From Bacillus sp. SM2101 (lineage in GTDB: Bacteria > Bacillota > Bacilli > Bacillales > SM2101): 64,000 bases of DNA. The DNA lies in the NCBI RefSeq assembly GCF_018588585.1, contig NZ_JAEUFG010000004.1, forward strand, positions 186,001-250,000. The letters run 5' to 3'. Below are positions 8,135-17,819 of the stretch, in pieces; position 1 is the stretch's first letter; each line of letters starts with the position of its first letter. The notes under the pieces were generated by a model. It was not told the origin of the DNA. It made no database searches and was given only the letters and a program-made list of their open reading frames with translations. Position numbers and translations under genes: made by a program.

Positions 8135-9317
8135 TGAAGAATTATTACAAGCATATGTAGATGATGAACTAGAACACCACGAACGAAAGCGATGTGAGCA
8201 GCATCTAGTAAGTTGTGATACTTGTAAAGATAAGGTAAAACAATTGCAGTCGTTTAACAAACTAATGGAAAAAGCATTAAATAATTATACACCAATTACT
8301 TATGAACAAAGTGAAGTGAAAGAAGCTTGGATCAAATTTGAAGAGAAACTAGCGGAGCAACAACCTTCACTCAACCAAGTAAATGCAATTATCTTTGAAG
8401 AACAAGTAGTAAAGAGAAAGAACAGACTAAAGAACTTCTACAGCAAGTGGGCAGTGGCTGCATCCTTTTTAGTCATTTTGACGGGTTTGTTATTTATTCC
8501 ACAAGTAAATTTTGCTGCAAAAGAATTAGTTTCTAAAATACAGTGGGGATTTTCAAATTCCCCTCTTGAATATAATGTTACAAGAAAAGAGTTAAGAGAT
8601 GTTGGAGGTAATTTAATCGTCTATTTTGAAAATGGAAAGATTTACGATAAATATAATAACACTTTATCAAAGGATGAATACAGACAAATGATTGCCAGTT
8701 ATGACGGCTTGAATGTAGCTGACTCTAGTGAGTTTTCTATTTATGATGACGCAATTTTACGTGGCATTGATATTGAAGGTAAATCAGAAGAAGAGGTTCA
8801 AAGGGCATTAGATGAGGATTATCGAATATCAATGGTAGAATTCGATGCAGAACAAATTGGTATTGATATTAATGGCAAAACAGAATTACAGTTACGAAAT
8901 GAGTACGGTGAAAAAGTACAAGATTATTTAAAAGAAACAATTCAAAACAGTATTACAGCTCTTAAGGGTGCCTATCAAATTGATCCAGCATCCTTTCAAA
9001 ATAATAGCATAGACTTGACTGATAAATCAGATGAAGAAATTAAAGCTGAAGTGTATAGATTACTTGCAGATGACTATTTAAAAATTCCTCATGTATCATC
9101 AGATCAGAATGAAAATGACCAGCAAGAAACCTTGGAATATACAAAAGTCAAAACGATGCATTCACAAGTTTTAGAACAATTCTTTCCACCCTGGGTTGTT
9201 GAGCTGGACAATGCTGTAAAGAAAGCAAAAGAATTAAATATTGATACTGAAGGATTAGTAGGCACAGAAATTATAAATTTGGTCAGTGCACAGACAGGCG
9301 AGAGGGAATTTCAGTAA
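8121..9317 (+). CDS. Membrane anti-sigma factor with zinc finger and large outer domain
   Basis: 398 residues from the GTG at 8121, which follows GGGGGGAG; an upstream ATG at 8097 has no good ribosome site. The N-terminus has the ZAS motif H28-x3-C32-x2-C35, which holds the sigma factor. One transmembrane helix (about 110-128) follows, then about 270 extracellular residues with repeated GIDxxGKSxxEV motifs. The outer domain is homologous to the secreted protein at 6033-7028. It presumably senses an envelope or external signal, and release could involve proteolysis. A hairpin terminator follows. The role as anti-sigma is well supported; the signal is unknown. Confidence 0.9.
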   Translation: MNCYNEELLQAYVDDELEHHERKRCEQHLVSCDTCKDKVKQLQSFNKLMEKALNNYTPITYEQSEVKEAWIKFEEKLAEQQPSLNQVNAIIFEEQVVKRKNRLKNFYSKWAVAASFLVILTGLLFIPQVNFAAKELVSKIQWGFSNSPLEYNVTRKELRDVGGNLIVYFENGKIYDKYNNTLSKDEYRQMIASYDGLNVADSSEFSIYDDAILRGIDIEGKSEEEVQRALDEDYRISMVEFDAEQIGIDINGKTELQLRNEYGEKVQDYLKETIQNSITALKGAYQIDPASFQNNSIDLTDKSDEEIKAEVYRLLADDYLKIPHVSSDQNENDQQETLEYTKVKTMHSQVLEQFFPPWVVELDNAVKKAKELNIDTEGLVGTEIINLVSAQTGEREFQ

Positions 9318-9322
9318 AGAAA

Positions 9323-9372
9323 AAAGAAGGATAGAAAGAGCAGCAAATATTGCGCTTTTTCTATCCTTCTAT
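9323..9372 (+). terminator. Terminator of the sigma/anti-sigma operon
   Basis: Seventeen-base near-perfect arms (AGAAGGATAGAAAGAGC against GCTTTTTCTATCCTTCT) begin 5 bp after the anti-sigma stop. The hairpin may also serve the converging gene at 9424. Confidence 0.7.
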
Positions 9373-9423
9373 TATGTCTAATCACTTCCGCTAAGCTGCA
9401 AAAGCACTCAACTGTTCGGCTTA

Positions 9424-10188
9424 TTATTCCCCTAATTCAGTTCCTTCAGTATTGCTTCTTACTTCAGCTTGTTTACCACTTCTTCTAACATAATGAATAA
9501 TGAAGGTAACAGCGAATACCGCTAATAAAATTCCAAAAAACAGTCCTTCTTCGACATGGATGCCTAAAGTAGCAGCAGCAAGCATTTTTAGACCGATGAT
9601 AGCAATTAACACAAATGCAGCTGTTTCAAGCTCAGGTATACGCTCTATAAGCGCTAAAAATACTTGAGCAATACCACGCATCATTAATACGCCTAACATA
9701 CCACCGATAAAAATAACCCAAATCTCACTCGAGACTCCAAAAGCAGCTATAACACTATCAATACTGAAAGCAATGTCCATGAGCTCCACAGCAAGCACTG
9801 TTCTCCAAAAGCCCATTTTCTTGTTTTTCACTTTTTTCTCGCTATGCTTCTTGATAAAGTGGGAAATCGCAAGCCAAAGCAAATATGCTCCACCGAGAAT
9901 TTTTACCCACGTAATTTTTATTAAAATGACACCTAAGCCGATCGCAATAAAGCGGAACACATAAGCACCAAGAATACCATAGAATAAAGCTTTCTTCTTT
10001 TGCTTTTCAGGAAGGTGTTTGACCATAACCGCTAAAACTAACGCATTATCAGCCGATAATAAACCTTCTAAAATAATTAAACTACCGATAATAGTCCAAT
10101 TAGTAGGATCTGATACGACTTGTTTAATTGCTTCTAGTGAAAAAAATGATGCATAGCTATTAAATATTTCTTGAAAAAATTCTATCAT
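9424..10188 (-). CDS. TerC-family membrane protein (YkoY/YceF-like)
   Basis: 254 residues with about seven transmembrane helices. It keeps the two TerC signatures, EGLLSADNALVLAVM (41-55) and ELMDIAFSIDSVIAAFG (134-150), whose acidic residues are thought to bind metal. Length and sequence style match B. subtilis YkoY and YceF, linked to manganese export and metal loading of secreted proteins. The ATG at 10188 has its AAGGGG site 13 nt upstream, rather far. I looked for a yybP-ykoY manganese riboswitch in the leader and saw none. The metal specificity is inferred from the family. Confidence 0.87.
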   Translation of the reverse strand: MIEFFQEIFNSYASFFSLEAIKQVVSDPTNWTIIGSLIILEGLLSADNALVLAVMVKHLPEKQKKKALFYGILGAYVFRFIAIGLGVILIKITWVKILGGAYLLWLAISHFIKKHSEKKVKNKKMGFWRTVLAVELMDIAFSIDSVIAAFGVSSEIWVIFIGGMLGVLMMRGIAQVFLALIERIPELETAAFVLIAIIGLKMLAAATLGIHVEEGLFFGILLAVFAVTFIIHYVRRSGKQAEVRSNTEGTELGE

Positions 10189-10469
10189 AAAGCTTCATTT
10201 TCCCCTTCAATTACGACCTTATCGATCTTAATAATATATCCATGGTAACTGTTGCTAGATTGTATGATTTAGCTCTAGTACAAAAAAGCTTTCTAGTTTT
10301 TTATTTTTATCTCTCTTTTTCTAATTGGATTTTAATGCTCACAAATTCTAATTATAATCGTTTCTTACATGTAAGTAAATAAATACTCCCAACCATAAGA
10401 TAATAGAAGATATTAACAAAGATCTATCCCATTCACTACATTTCTTATGGACTACGGTAAACAGCATAA

Positions 10470-10496
10470 ATCAGGTGGCTAGTTTCTCCACCTGAT
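10470..10496 (-). terminator. Hairpin, probable ileS terminator
   Basis: Arms ATCAGGTGG / CCACCTGAT around a 9-nt loop, followed on the minus strand by TTTATG. It lies 290 bp beyond the ileS stop, past the MITE-like copy. A very similar hairpin (GTCAGGTGG / CCACCTGAC) occurs at 35298-35324. Confidence 0.5.
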
Positions 10497-10568
10497 CTTG
10501 TACTTTCAATAAATATGAGTGATTTGCCAGATAATCAAGTTATAAACACAATATCATATCTTTTTCCT

Positions 10569-10720
10569 AGGCTCTTTCCAATTAACTTTGTTCCTTTTAT
10601 TAACAAATTTGTACCATAAGAAGTGGCTTTATATTTTCGTCATCATTTTACAGTCGAACAGATGCCACGAACATTAGTGATATTCGTGTTTAAAGCAACA
10701 ATTAAAATGGAAATAGCCTT
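10569..10720 (-). repeat. MITE-like repeat, copy 1 (reverse orientation)
   Basis: 152 bp. The right end, read on the minus strand, is AAGGCTATTTCCATTTTAAT, close to the family start AAGGCTGTTTTCGCATTAAT. The left end AGGCTCTTTCC is the inverted terminal sequence. It carries no ORF. It lies between the ileS stop and its probable terminator. Confidence 0.6.
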
Positions 10721-10788
10721 TTCCATCAAACCTCTTAAGCTGTTCCGATTTTTAAAGATAGCAACAGATTTCATTTTAGCTACCTATT

Positions 10789-13700
10789 TTACTTAATAAC
10801 AATTCGAACCGTATCGTTTCCTACCTTTACTTCTTCATAATTTGTTAACGATTCAACAAATTCAAGTTCGTTCACTAATAAATTCTCACGTAATAAATGT
10901 TCAAAGCTATCCACTGCTTGTAGCATTTCATCATCAAGCTGCAGTGAAATATCGATTCTTTTTTCAACAGGTAACAATAATTTCTTACGATATTCCTGAA
11001 CTGCACGAATAAGCTCTCGAACTTTCCCTTCATGTAAAAGATCAGCTGTCAATTTTGTGTCCAGAAGAACCGTAACTGAAGCTCCTTCTGCCATTTGATA
11101 TTCGCCAATTGTTGATTTTTCTACAATGATATCCTCTAAACTTACCTGAAACTTCTTACCATCAACTTCCACAGTAAGTTCTTCCGTTTCTAACAGAGCT
11201 GCCACTTTACTTGCTGATTGACTCTGAAGATACTGATGAATGTGACTGCTGTATTTGCCATATTTAGAGCCAGCTTTTTTAAAATTTAACTTTAAGGAAT
11301 AATGAAAATATCGACTCTCATTACTCTCATTCATAATCACTTTAACATTTAATTCTTCTTTAATGATGTCAGTATGACTTTGTAACCCTGTGAACTTCTC
11401 ATCTTTGGTCATGATAATAAGCTGTTGAAGTGGCTGTTTCACTTTCAATCCTGCATTATTCCGAGCTTGCCTTCCGAGCTCTACAATTTGGCGTGTTGCA
11501 TCCATTTCAAGTTCAAGTTGATGATTAATGATTGTATCGTCCACTACAGGATAGTCGCTTAAGTGTACACTTTCTCCCGTCAAGTTCTCAAAAACATCAT
11601 CGGCAACAAAAGGAGTGAACGGAGCTAACAATTGACTGCTTTTCGTTAGCACTTCATAAAGCGTCGCATATGCAGCTAGCTTATCATCGTCCATTCCCTC
11701 ACGCCAAAAACGCTGGCGCGTTCTTCTTACATACCAATTGCTTACTTCATCCATAAAAGTATTTAATAACCTTGCAGCTAAAGTAAATTGGTAATCATCA
11801 ACATACAACTTTACTCCTCGGATCGTACTATTTAAGCGAGATAATACCCAATGATCTAAGCTCGTATAATGAACATTTGTAAATAAATCAGGTGAGATTT
11901 GATCAATGCTTGCATATAAAGTATAAAAACTATGCACATTTACAAACGTGTCAACGAGCTTAGACTTAGCTTCAGCAACGACTGCTTTGGAAAAACGCTT
12001 CGAGTTCCAAGGAGCACTGTCTGCTATAAGCGCCCACCTTAACGCATCTGCACCAAATTCTTCAATTAATTCTAGTGGATCAAGAACATTCCCTTTACTT
12101 TTAGACATCTTTTGGCCGTTTTCATCGAGAATATGACCGAGTGATAGTACTTTTTTATATGGAGCTTTTCCTGTGAATAATGTCGAGATTGCTAATAAAC
12201 TATAAAACCAACCTCTAGTTTGATCAATACCTTCGGCAATAACATCAGCAGGAAATTGATCTTTAAACAATTCTCCGTTCTCAAATGGGTAGTGGTGTTG
12301 GGCAAATGGCATTGAGCCACTGTCAAACCATACATCCACTACCTCTGGAGTACGGTTCATATTGCCCCCACAGCTTCGACATTCAACCTTCACATCGTCA
12401 ACATAAGGTTTATGCAGTTCCAAATCTTTATCAACATGCTCTACACTGTTCGCTTGCAACTCCTGAATGCTTTTTGGGACAAATTGTTGATCGCACTGTT
12501 CACATGTCCAAATGTTTAGAGGCGTTCCCCAATATCGATTTCTACTTATATTCCAATCAACAACATTTTCTAAAAATTTGCCGAACCTTCCGTGCTTCAC
12601 ATGTTCTGGGTGCCATGTCACCTGTTCGTTATTGCTAAGTAAGCGATCCTTCACAGCAGTCATTTTAATGAACCAGCTATCTGTCGCATAGTACAGTAAC
12701 GGTGAGTCACACCTCCAACAAAAAGGATAGCTATGCTCATATTTTTGCTTATGAAACAAAAGATTGTTTGCTGCTAAATATTTGATAATATCTACATCAC
12801 AATCTTTCACAAACCTTCCTGCAAACATCGGAAGGTCATCTGTGTAACGTCCTGATTCATTGACTACATTGACGAAGCTTAACTCATATTGTTGTGCAGC
12901 GCGATAATCATCTTCTCCATATGCTGGTGCAATATGAACGACACCCGTTCCGTTACTATCAGTTACAAAATCCGCCTCAATAACAATATGACCCTTCTCT
13001 ACAGTGATGTTGTCAAATGGAGCGTCATACGCTATTCCTACTAGCTCATCCCCCTTCATTCGTGAAAGAAGTTGATAATTTTCTTGTAGTACATTTTCAG
13101 CTAATGCTTCTGCTACGTAATACACCTCTTTACCTTTTTTAGCTTTTACATAGGTTATTTGAGGATTAATAGCTAATGCAACATTTGCAGGAAGCGTCCA
13201 AGGTGTTGTCGTCCAACCAAGAAGATATTCATGTTCACGATCTTTGATAGGAAATTTAACAGTTACACTTAAATCCTTTACATCTTTATATCCTTGTGCA
13301 ACTTCATGGGAGCTTAACGATGTTTGGCAACTAGGACAATATGGTGACACACGATGTCCTTTATATAAAAGCCCTTGCTCATGAATCGTTCCAAGAATAT
13401 GCCATACACTTTCGATATAACTATTTTCTAATGTCACATACGGATCCTCTACATCCACCCAATAACCAATTAGCTCTGTAAAGGTGCTCCATTGTTGTTC
13501 ATAAGCAAATACACTTTCTTTACACTTGTTTATAAATTTTTCGATCCCATATTTTTCGATATCATGCTTACCCGATATTCCTAATTGCTTTTCAACACCT
13601 AATTCTACAGGTAAGCCATGTGTATCCCATCCTGCTTTGCGTAACACTTTATATCCAGCCATCGTTTTATAACGTGCGACTAAATCTTTAATAACACGAC

Positions 13701-13878
13701 CTAACACGTGCCCTGCATGGGGTAAGCCATTTGCAGTGGGCGGCCCTTCGTAAAAAACAAAGCTTGTGCTTGCTTCTCTGTTGCTAATTGATTGTTTAAA
13801 AGTACCCTCTTTTTTCCAACGTTGTTGGACTCTCTTTTCTCTATCGCTTGCTTGTTCTTTCACATCAACCTTTCTCAC
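10789..13878 (-). CDS. ileS: Isoleucyl-tRNA synthetase, type 2 (long, eukaryote-like class)
   Basis: 1029 residues; charges tRNA-Ile with isoleucine. The class I signatures are [11 protein letters not shown] (HxGH form of HIGH, near residue 50) and KMSKSKGN. The editing domain with [15 protein letters not shown] is present, and the C-terminal zinc-free extension ends [15 protein letters not shown]. The usual Bacillus enzyme is about 920 residues; this length and the [13 protein letters not shown] style fit the type-2 group, whose members are less sensitive to mupirocin. The HxGH motif is the canonical type, not the swapped GxHH reported for hyper-resistant forms. Transcription starts from the strong promoter at 14400-14428 and passes a T-box leader and a MITE-like insertion. 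Whether a type-1 ileS also exists elsewhere is unknown. Confidence 0.93.
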   Translation of the reverse strand: MRKVDVKEQASDREKRVQQRWKKEGTFKQSISNREASTSFVFYEGPPTANGLPHAGHVLGRVIKDLVARYKTMAGYKVLRKAGWDTHGLPVELGVEKQLGISGKHDIEKYGIEKFINKCKESVFAYEQQWSTFTELIGYWVDVEDPYVTLENSYIESVWHILGTIHEQGLLYKGHRVSPYCPSCQTSLSSHEVAQGYKDVKDLSVTVKFPIKDREHEYLLGWTTTPWTLPANVALAINPQITYVKAKKGKEVYYVAEALAENVLQENYQLLSRMKGDELVGIAYDAPFDNITVEKGHIVIEADFVTDSNGTGVVHIAPAYGEDDYRAAQQYELSFVNVVNESGRYTDDLPMFAGRFVKDCDVDIIKYLAANNLLFHKQKYEHSYPFCWRCDSPLLYYATDSWFIKMTAVKDRLLSNNEQVTWHPEHVKHGRFGKFLENVVDWNISRNRYWGTPLNIWTCEQCDQQFVPKSIQELQANSVEHVDKDLELHKPYVDDVKVECRSCGGNMNRTPEVVDVWFDSGSMPFAQHHYPFENGELFKDQFPADVIAEGIDQTRGWFYSLLAISTLFTGKAPYKKVLSLGHILDENGQKMSKSKGNVLDPLELIEEFGADALRWALIADSAPWNSKRFSKAVVAEAKSKLVDTFVNVHSFYTLYASIDQISPDLFTNVHYTSLDHWVLSRLNSTIRGVKLYVDDYQFTLAARLLNTFMDEVSNWYVRRTRQRFWREGMDDDKLAAYATLYEVLTKSSQLLAPFTPFVADDVFENLTGESVHLSDYPVVDDTIINHQLELEMDATRQIVELGRQARNNAGLKVKQPLQQLIIMTKDEKFTGLQSHTDIIKEELNVKVIMNESNESRYFHYSLKLNFKKAGSKYGKYSSHIHQYLQSQSASKVAALLETEELTVEVDGKKFQVSLEDIIVEKSTIGEYQMAEGASVTVLLDTKLTADLLHEGKVRELIRAVQEYRKKLLLPVEKRIDISLQLDDEMLQAVDSFEHLLRENLLVNELEFVESLTNYEEVKVGNDTVRIVIK

Positions 13879-13975
13879 AGTACCACTCCTTTTAATTTTG
13901 GCTGTTTCGTATTATTGTTTTCGTTTTGAAAGTTTCATGGCACCTTCATACCATGAATAACTGTTGTAATTTAAT

Positions 13976-14116
13976 AAGGCTGTTTTCGCATTGATTGTTG
14001 CTTTTCGTTCTTAAATATATAGGACCTATACTTCTAGAGTTCGTACCATCTTTTCTACTTCATACTGTCCATATTTAGTAAAAATAACAACAAAGCTTAT
14101 GATACGAAAAGAGCTT
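13976..14116 (+). repeat. MITE-like repeat, copy 2, inside the ileS leader
   Basis: 141 bp, from AAGGCTGTTTTCG (13976) to CGAAAAGAGCTT (14116). It contains the family's 3' block ATAACAACAAAG. It lies between the T-box terminator (14127) and the ileS start (13878), so it is transcribed, in antisense orientation, whenever the T-box reads through. Confidence 0.75.
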
Positions 14117-14126
14117 AAAAGCACAC

Positions 14127-14392
14127 AAAAAACCCCATCCCTATAAAGGGACGGGGTATCCGCGGTACCACCCTTTTTCTATCGACGCCGGTCAATAGCA
14201 CTTAGCAACGTACAATCATACGTGTTCCTATTAACGGGGGAAATCCGTTCAAGCTTACTTCATTCAGCTTGACTTCTCGGAGATGATTGTTCAACTAAAG
14301 TCCGAACGCTAGCTTTCAGCACCTACTAGCTCTCTGGAGGACGGATCATTTAGTTTACTTGTTCTCGTCATCAAATTTTGTGTGCTTTTATT
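14127..14392 (-). promoter_or_regulatory. T-box leader (isoleucine) controlling ileS
   Basis: On the minus strand the T-box core GGGTGGTACCGCGG lies at about 14159-14172. It is followed by a strong terminator (CCCCGTCCC / GGGAYGGGG, then TTTTTT, 14127-14157). Upstream is the Stem I region with AGAGAG near 14330-14336 and a candidate ATC specifier in ACAATCATCTCC (14280-14291). Uncharged tRNA-Ile would stabilise the antiterminator and allow ileS transcription. Position before an isoleucyl-tRNA synthetase supports the specificity; the exact specifier bulge was not folded. Confidence 0.9.
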
Positions 14393-14399
14393 AAAAAGT

Positions 14400-14428
14400 A
14401 TATTAATGGATATTTATTTTGGTGTCAA
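14400..14428 (-). promoter_or_regulatory. Sigma-A promoter of the T-box/ileS transcript
   Basis: On the minus strand, TTGACA (14423-14428), 17-bp spacer, TAATAT (14400-14405). Near-consensus. The predicted start at about 14393 is the expected 5' end of the T-box leader. Confidence 0.75.
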
Positions 14429-14451
14429 GAAATTTCTCATACACTTGCTGA

Positions 14452-15027
14452 TTAGTTAATGATGTCATCAATAAGCCCATATTCCTTTGCTTCTTCTGCA
14501 CTCATGAAATTGTCTCTATCTGTATCTCTAGACACCTTATCGAGTGATTGCCCTGTCCGATCAGCAATGATTTGATTAATATGTGATCGAAGCTTGACAA
14601 TTCGGTTAGCTGAAATTTCTATATCTGTCGCTTGACCTTTAGCACCTCCTAAAGGCTGATGAATCATAATTTCACTATTTGGAAGCGCATAACGTTTCCC
14701 TTTTGTTCCACCAAGTAAAAGCATAGCACCAAAGGATGCCGCCATACCAGTGCATATCGTTCGTACATCAGGTTGGATATATTGCATCGTATCAAAAATC
14801 GCAAAACCTGCTGAAGTCGAACCTCCTGGACTGTTAATATAGAGTGAAATATCTTTCTCTTCATCATTAGCTTGTAAAAATAATAGCTGTGCTACTACAC
14901 TTTGTGCCATATGGTCATTGATTTCTTCACTAACCATAATAATACGATCCTTCAAAAGCCTTGAGTATATATCATAGGAACGCTCTCCACGACTTGTTTG
15001 TTCAATGACATAAGGTATTGTACTCAT
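14452..15027 (-). CDS. clpP: ClpP-family serine protease subunit (paralogue)
   Basis: 191 residues. The catalytic triad is in place: serine in [11 protein letters not shown] (about residue 98), histidine in [10 protein letters not shown] and aspartate in [21 protein letters not shown]. ClpP forms a 14-mer barrel that degrades proteins fed by ClpX, ClpC or ClpE. The gene has no Clp ATPase neighbour and follows a sigma factor gene by 25 bp, unlike the stand-alone housekeeping clpP of Bacillus. It is therefore probably an accessory copy. The active-site context ASFGA instead of the common ASMGA is a small difference. Confidence 0.92.
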   Translation of the reverse strand: MSTIPYVIEQTSRGERSYDIYSRLLKDRIIMVSEEINDHMAQSVVAQLLFLQANDEEKDISLYINSPGGSTSAGFAIFDTMQYIQPDVRTICTGMAASFGAMLLLGGTKGKRYALPNSEIMIHQPLGGAKGQATDIEISANRIVKLRSHINQIIADRTGQSLDKVSRDTDRDNFMSAEEAKEYGLIDDIIN

Positions 15028-15052
15028 TTCTTTCCTCCATCATCATATTTAT

Positions 15053-15772
15053 CTATGCTGCCATAGAAACTATGCCTACCCGAGAGGATATTGGACGTAT
15101 CAACTTACTATTACATACTGGCTTTTCACTATCACTACTTAGAGAATCAATACTTGGAATCACGCGGATAAGTATTTCAGGATCATGCATTTTTAATGAC
15201 AAATAAAGTGAAGTGATTAACTGTTCTTGTTCTTGCTCTGGCCATAAGCAATGAACTGGTGACAATGGATCATCAAGTGAAATGTTTTTTATCCGCTTTT
15301 TTCCACGATGAAGTATACTTTTAACAGCCGTTTCTGTCGTTGTTAAAATATTTGCAATTTCAGTAATTTGATATTGAAATGCTTCCTTTAAAATAAAAAC
15401 GACTGCTTGCTTCGGTGTTAATTTTGACACTAATTGTTGGATGATATCTAAAGAATGCTCTAAGTGATCAACGTCAGTAACAATCGTTTCTGGAGTAGAT
15501 TCAATTGTTTCTCGCTGTCTTTTTCGACAACTATCAATCCATTGGTGATAAGCTATTTTATTTAACAATGCGGAATTCATATCAGGCAAATCCTTATACC
15601 GCTGTAGTGCCTTGAGCAATGTTTCTTGTACAAGGTCATCCCCATCCCAACTATTTTGAGAAAGAAAATGACAGTATTTTGTTAGCTTTTGATAATGCTT
15701 TTCTAATTCATTTAATGACAAGGCTGCATGTTGATCGTCCAAGTTCGTGCAAGATTTAGCATTTGTGTACAC
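15053..15772 (-). CDS. Sigma-70 family factor upstream of clpP paralogue
   Basis: 239 residues from a GTG at 15772 that follows a perfect AAAGGAGGAG site; an ATG seven codons upstream overlaps that site and is less likely. Region 2-like sequence (WDGDDLVQETLLKALQRY) and region 4-like sequence (LTPKQAVVFILKEAFQYQITEIANILTTTETAVKSILHRGKKRI) are clear. After about residue 160 there is an extra tail of about 80 residues (DDPLSPVHCLWPEQEQEQ onward) without a recognised domain. The tail could be an internal control segment, as in ECF factors with C-terminal extensions. No anti-sigma gene adjoins it. It is probably cotranscribed with the ClpP gene. Confidence 0.85.
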   Translation of the reverse strand: MYTNAKSCTNLDDQHAALSLNELEKHYQKLTKYCHFLSQNSWDGDDLVQETLLKALQRYKDLPDMNSALLNKIAYHQWIDSCRKRQRETIESTPETIVTDVDHLEHSLDIIQQLVSKLTPKQAVVFILKEAFQYQITEIANILTTTETAVKSILHRGKKRIKNISLDDPLSPVHCLWPEQEQEQLITSLYLSLKMHDPEILIRVIPSIDSLSSDSEKPVCNSKLIRPISSRVGIVSMAA

Positions 15773-16015
15773 ATCTACTCCTCCTTTTTGCACCTCTCAA
15801 TATATAAAACGAATAACGATAAAAAAAAGATACGGGTGATAAAATTTTTTCATGCCTTTTTTTTAAACAAACTTAAAAGCAAGATCATGAATTACAAGTC
15901 TTTACTAACAACATCACAGTTAATCAAAGGTCATCCTTCTAGCTTAGTATTCTCTTTTAAAGTACTTTTCACCATTAGTCATTATTCGGTCAATAACATC
16001 CCATTATTTTACCGA

Positions 16016-16083
16016 TTTACATTTCATTTACTAAATATTAGTAATTTATCAATACCTCTTTTACATTTTTCTCTTAAACTATT
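16016..16083 (+). promoter_or_regulatory. Candidate PhoP box and -10 of alkaline phosphatase
   Basis: Four hexamers at 11-bp steps: TTTACA (16016), TTTACT (16027), TTAGTA (16038) and TCAATA (16049). PhoP binds direct TTAACA-like repeats separated by about 5 bp. A TATTAT-like -10 follows near 16078-16083. Phosphate-starvation control of this gene is inferred. Confidence 0.5.
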
Positions 16084-16116
16084 ATATGATCAAACATATA
16101 GGGAGGAAATAATGTT

Positions 16117-17499
16117 ATGAAAAAATGGAATTGGAAGAATTCACTGTTACCTCTGGCACTTGTTAGTACATTAACAGTAAGTAGTATCGGCCTTTTGCAT
16201 GGTGAAGAAAAAGTTGTTAATGCAGCCTCATCAAAAAATGGCAAAGTAAAGAATGTGATCTTTATGGTCGGTGACGGAATGGGTGTTCCTTATATGACAG
16301 CTCTTCGTTATATGAATGATAATCCAGACACAATAAAATATGAAGAAACCGCTTTCGATCCATACTTAGTGGGATTACAAACTACATACCCAGACGATCA
16401 TGAAGAAAATGTTGTTGATTCTGCTGCAGCTGCAACTGCAATGTCTGGTGGAGTAAAAACATATAATGGCGCTATTGCTGTAGATAACGATAAATCAGAT
16501 GTAAAAACAATTCTTGAGCAAGCAAAAGAAGATGGTATGGCAACAGGTTTAGTAGCTACATCACAAATCAATCACGCAACACCTGCTGCATATGCTGCTC
16601 ACGATGATTCTAGAAAGAATTACGATCAAATCGCTGATGATTATTATGATGACCTCATTAACGGAGAGCATAAAGTGGACGTATTACTTGGAGGCGGTAC
16701 ATCATACTTTGATCGCGAAGACCGCAATTTAACTAAGTTATTCCAAAAGGATGGATATAGTTATGTTACAACACGTGATGAATTGTTAAAAGATAAAAAC
16801 GACCAAATTCTAGGTTTATTTGCTCCAAAAGGTATGAACAAAATGATTGACCGTACTGCTGATATTCCTTCTTTACAAGATATGACAAAAACAGCAATTG
16901 ACCGCTTAAGCAAGGATAAAGACGGCTTTTTCCTAATGATAGAAGGCAGTCAAATAGATTGGGCGGGTCACGATAATGATATCGTCGCAGCGATGAGCGA
17001 AATGCAAGATTTTGAAAATGCCTTTAAAGAAGTGATTGAGTTTGCGAAAAAAGATGGTGACACACTTGTTGTTGTGACAGCTGACCATTCAACTGGAGGA
17101 TTCTCTATCGGCGCTAACGGTGTTTATAATTTCTTCGTTGAACCGATCAAAGCATTTAAGAAAACGCCTGATTTCATTGCTAATGAAATTGTTGAAGGAT
17201 TAGAGGTAGAAAAAGCCCTAAGTAAGTACATCGATTTAGAATTAACTAAAGAAGAAATACAAGCTGTAAAAGATGCTGCTAAAGCTGAAGAAGATACATT
17301 AACTGTTATTGACAATGCTATCGAAGCTATTGTAAATACTCGTTCTCTATCTGGCTGGACGACAAGTGGACATACTGGTGAAGAAGTACCAGTATATGCA
17401 TATGGTCCTCAAAAGGAACTATTTGCAGGCTTCATTGACAATACAGACCACGGAAAAATTATTGCTGAATTATTAGAAGTTAAGAAAAAGAAAAAGTAG
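16117..17499 (+). CDS. Secreted alkaline phosphatase (PhoA/PhoB type)
   Basis: 460 residues. The N-terminal signal peptide runs to about residue 37. Metal-binding D53 lies in FMVGDGMG, the nucleophile S102 in VVDSAAAATAMSGG, and the late metal ligands in VVTADHSTGG and SGHTGEEVPVYAYGP. It hydrolyses phosphomonoesters outside the cell to free phosphate. Length is usual for Bacillus enzymes. The ATG has a GGGAGG site 9 nt upstream. It is monocistronic, with the PhoP-like box above pointing to phosphate-starvation control. Confidence 0.94.
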   Translation: MKKWNWKNSLLPLALVSTLTVSSIGLLHGEEKVVNAASSKNGKVKNVIFMVGDGMGVPYMTALRYMNDNPDTIKYEETAFDPYLVGLQTTYPDDHEENVVDSAAAATAMSGGVKTYNGAIAVDNDKSDVKTILEQAKEDGMATGLVATSQINHATPAAYAAHDDSRKNYDQIADDYYDDLINGEHKVDVLLGGGTSYFDREDRNLTKLFQKDGYSYVTTRDELLKDKNDQILGLFAPKGMNKMIDRTADIPSLQDMTKTAIDRLSKDKDGFFLMIEGSQIDWAGHDNDIVAAMSEMQDFENAFKEVIEFAKKDGDTLVVVTADHSTGGFSIGANGVYNFFVEPIKAFKKTPDFIANEIVEGLEVEKALSKYIDLELTKEEIQAVKDAAKAEEDTLTVIDNAIEAIVNTRSLSGWTTSGHTGEEVPVYAYGPQKELFAGFIDNTDHGKIIAELLEVKKKKK

Positions 17500-17507
17500 G
17501 TTTTAAG

Positions 17508-17537
17508 AGGGTGCTATCATTTGATGGTACCCTCTAT
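17508..17537 (+). terminator. Hairpin after alkaline phosphatase
   Basis: GAGGGT / ACCCTC arms with an imperfect inner stem (TATCA / TGATG), 8 bp after the stop. The T-run is weak. Confidence 0.5.
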
Positions 17538-17819
17538 CTCATATTTATGTGAAATTTTCGAGCGCTTGTGGTCTTCAAAATGAAGCAATTAGTCAGGCTT
17601 ACTCACCCTTCCACCATTTGTCTGTTCGATATTTTCACAGTAGTGGTTGCTATTCTAAGAAATAAAGACTTATAAAATGGCGTTTCGTCTTACTTTTTTA
17701 AAGCGATGACAATGGCAGAGAACCCCATTTGGCCTTGTGATTTCTTACAAACAGCCGCAAAGTTACGATAATAGCGTTCATGTAAAATATGAACCTAGCA
17801 AAACAAATTAAATTCAAAG
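17538..17819. other. Intergenic spacer with possible degenerate MITE-like remnant
   Basis: No gene seen. The stretch 17640-17720 (GTGGTTGCTATTCTAAGAAA, then GGCGTTTCGTCTTAC) loosely resembles the middle of the MITE-like repeat but lacks the terminal repeats. Confidence 0.3.

Noticed and set aside
10189..10468. yybP-ykoY manganese riboswitch before the TerC-like gene
   Set aside because: The family is often so controlled, but I could not find the conserved paired region in the leader.
12285..12638. 117-codon frame antisense to ileS
   Set aside because: It is a shadow of the strongly conserved ileS frame on the other strand.
14160..14392. tRNA gene in the ileS leader
   Set aside because: The structured sequence is a T-box leader; no cloverleaf with acceptor stem was found.
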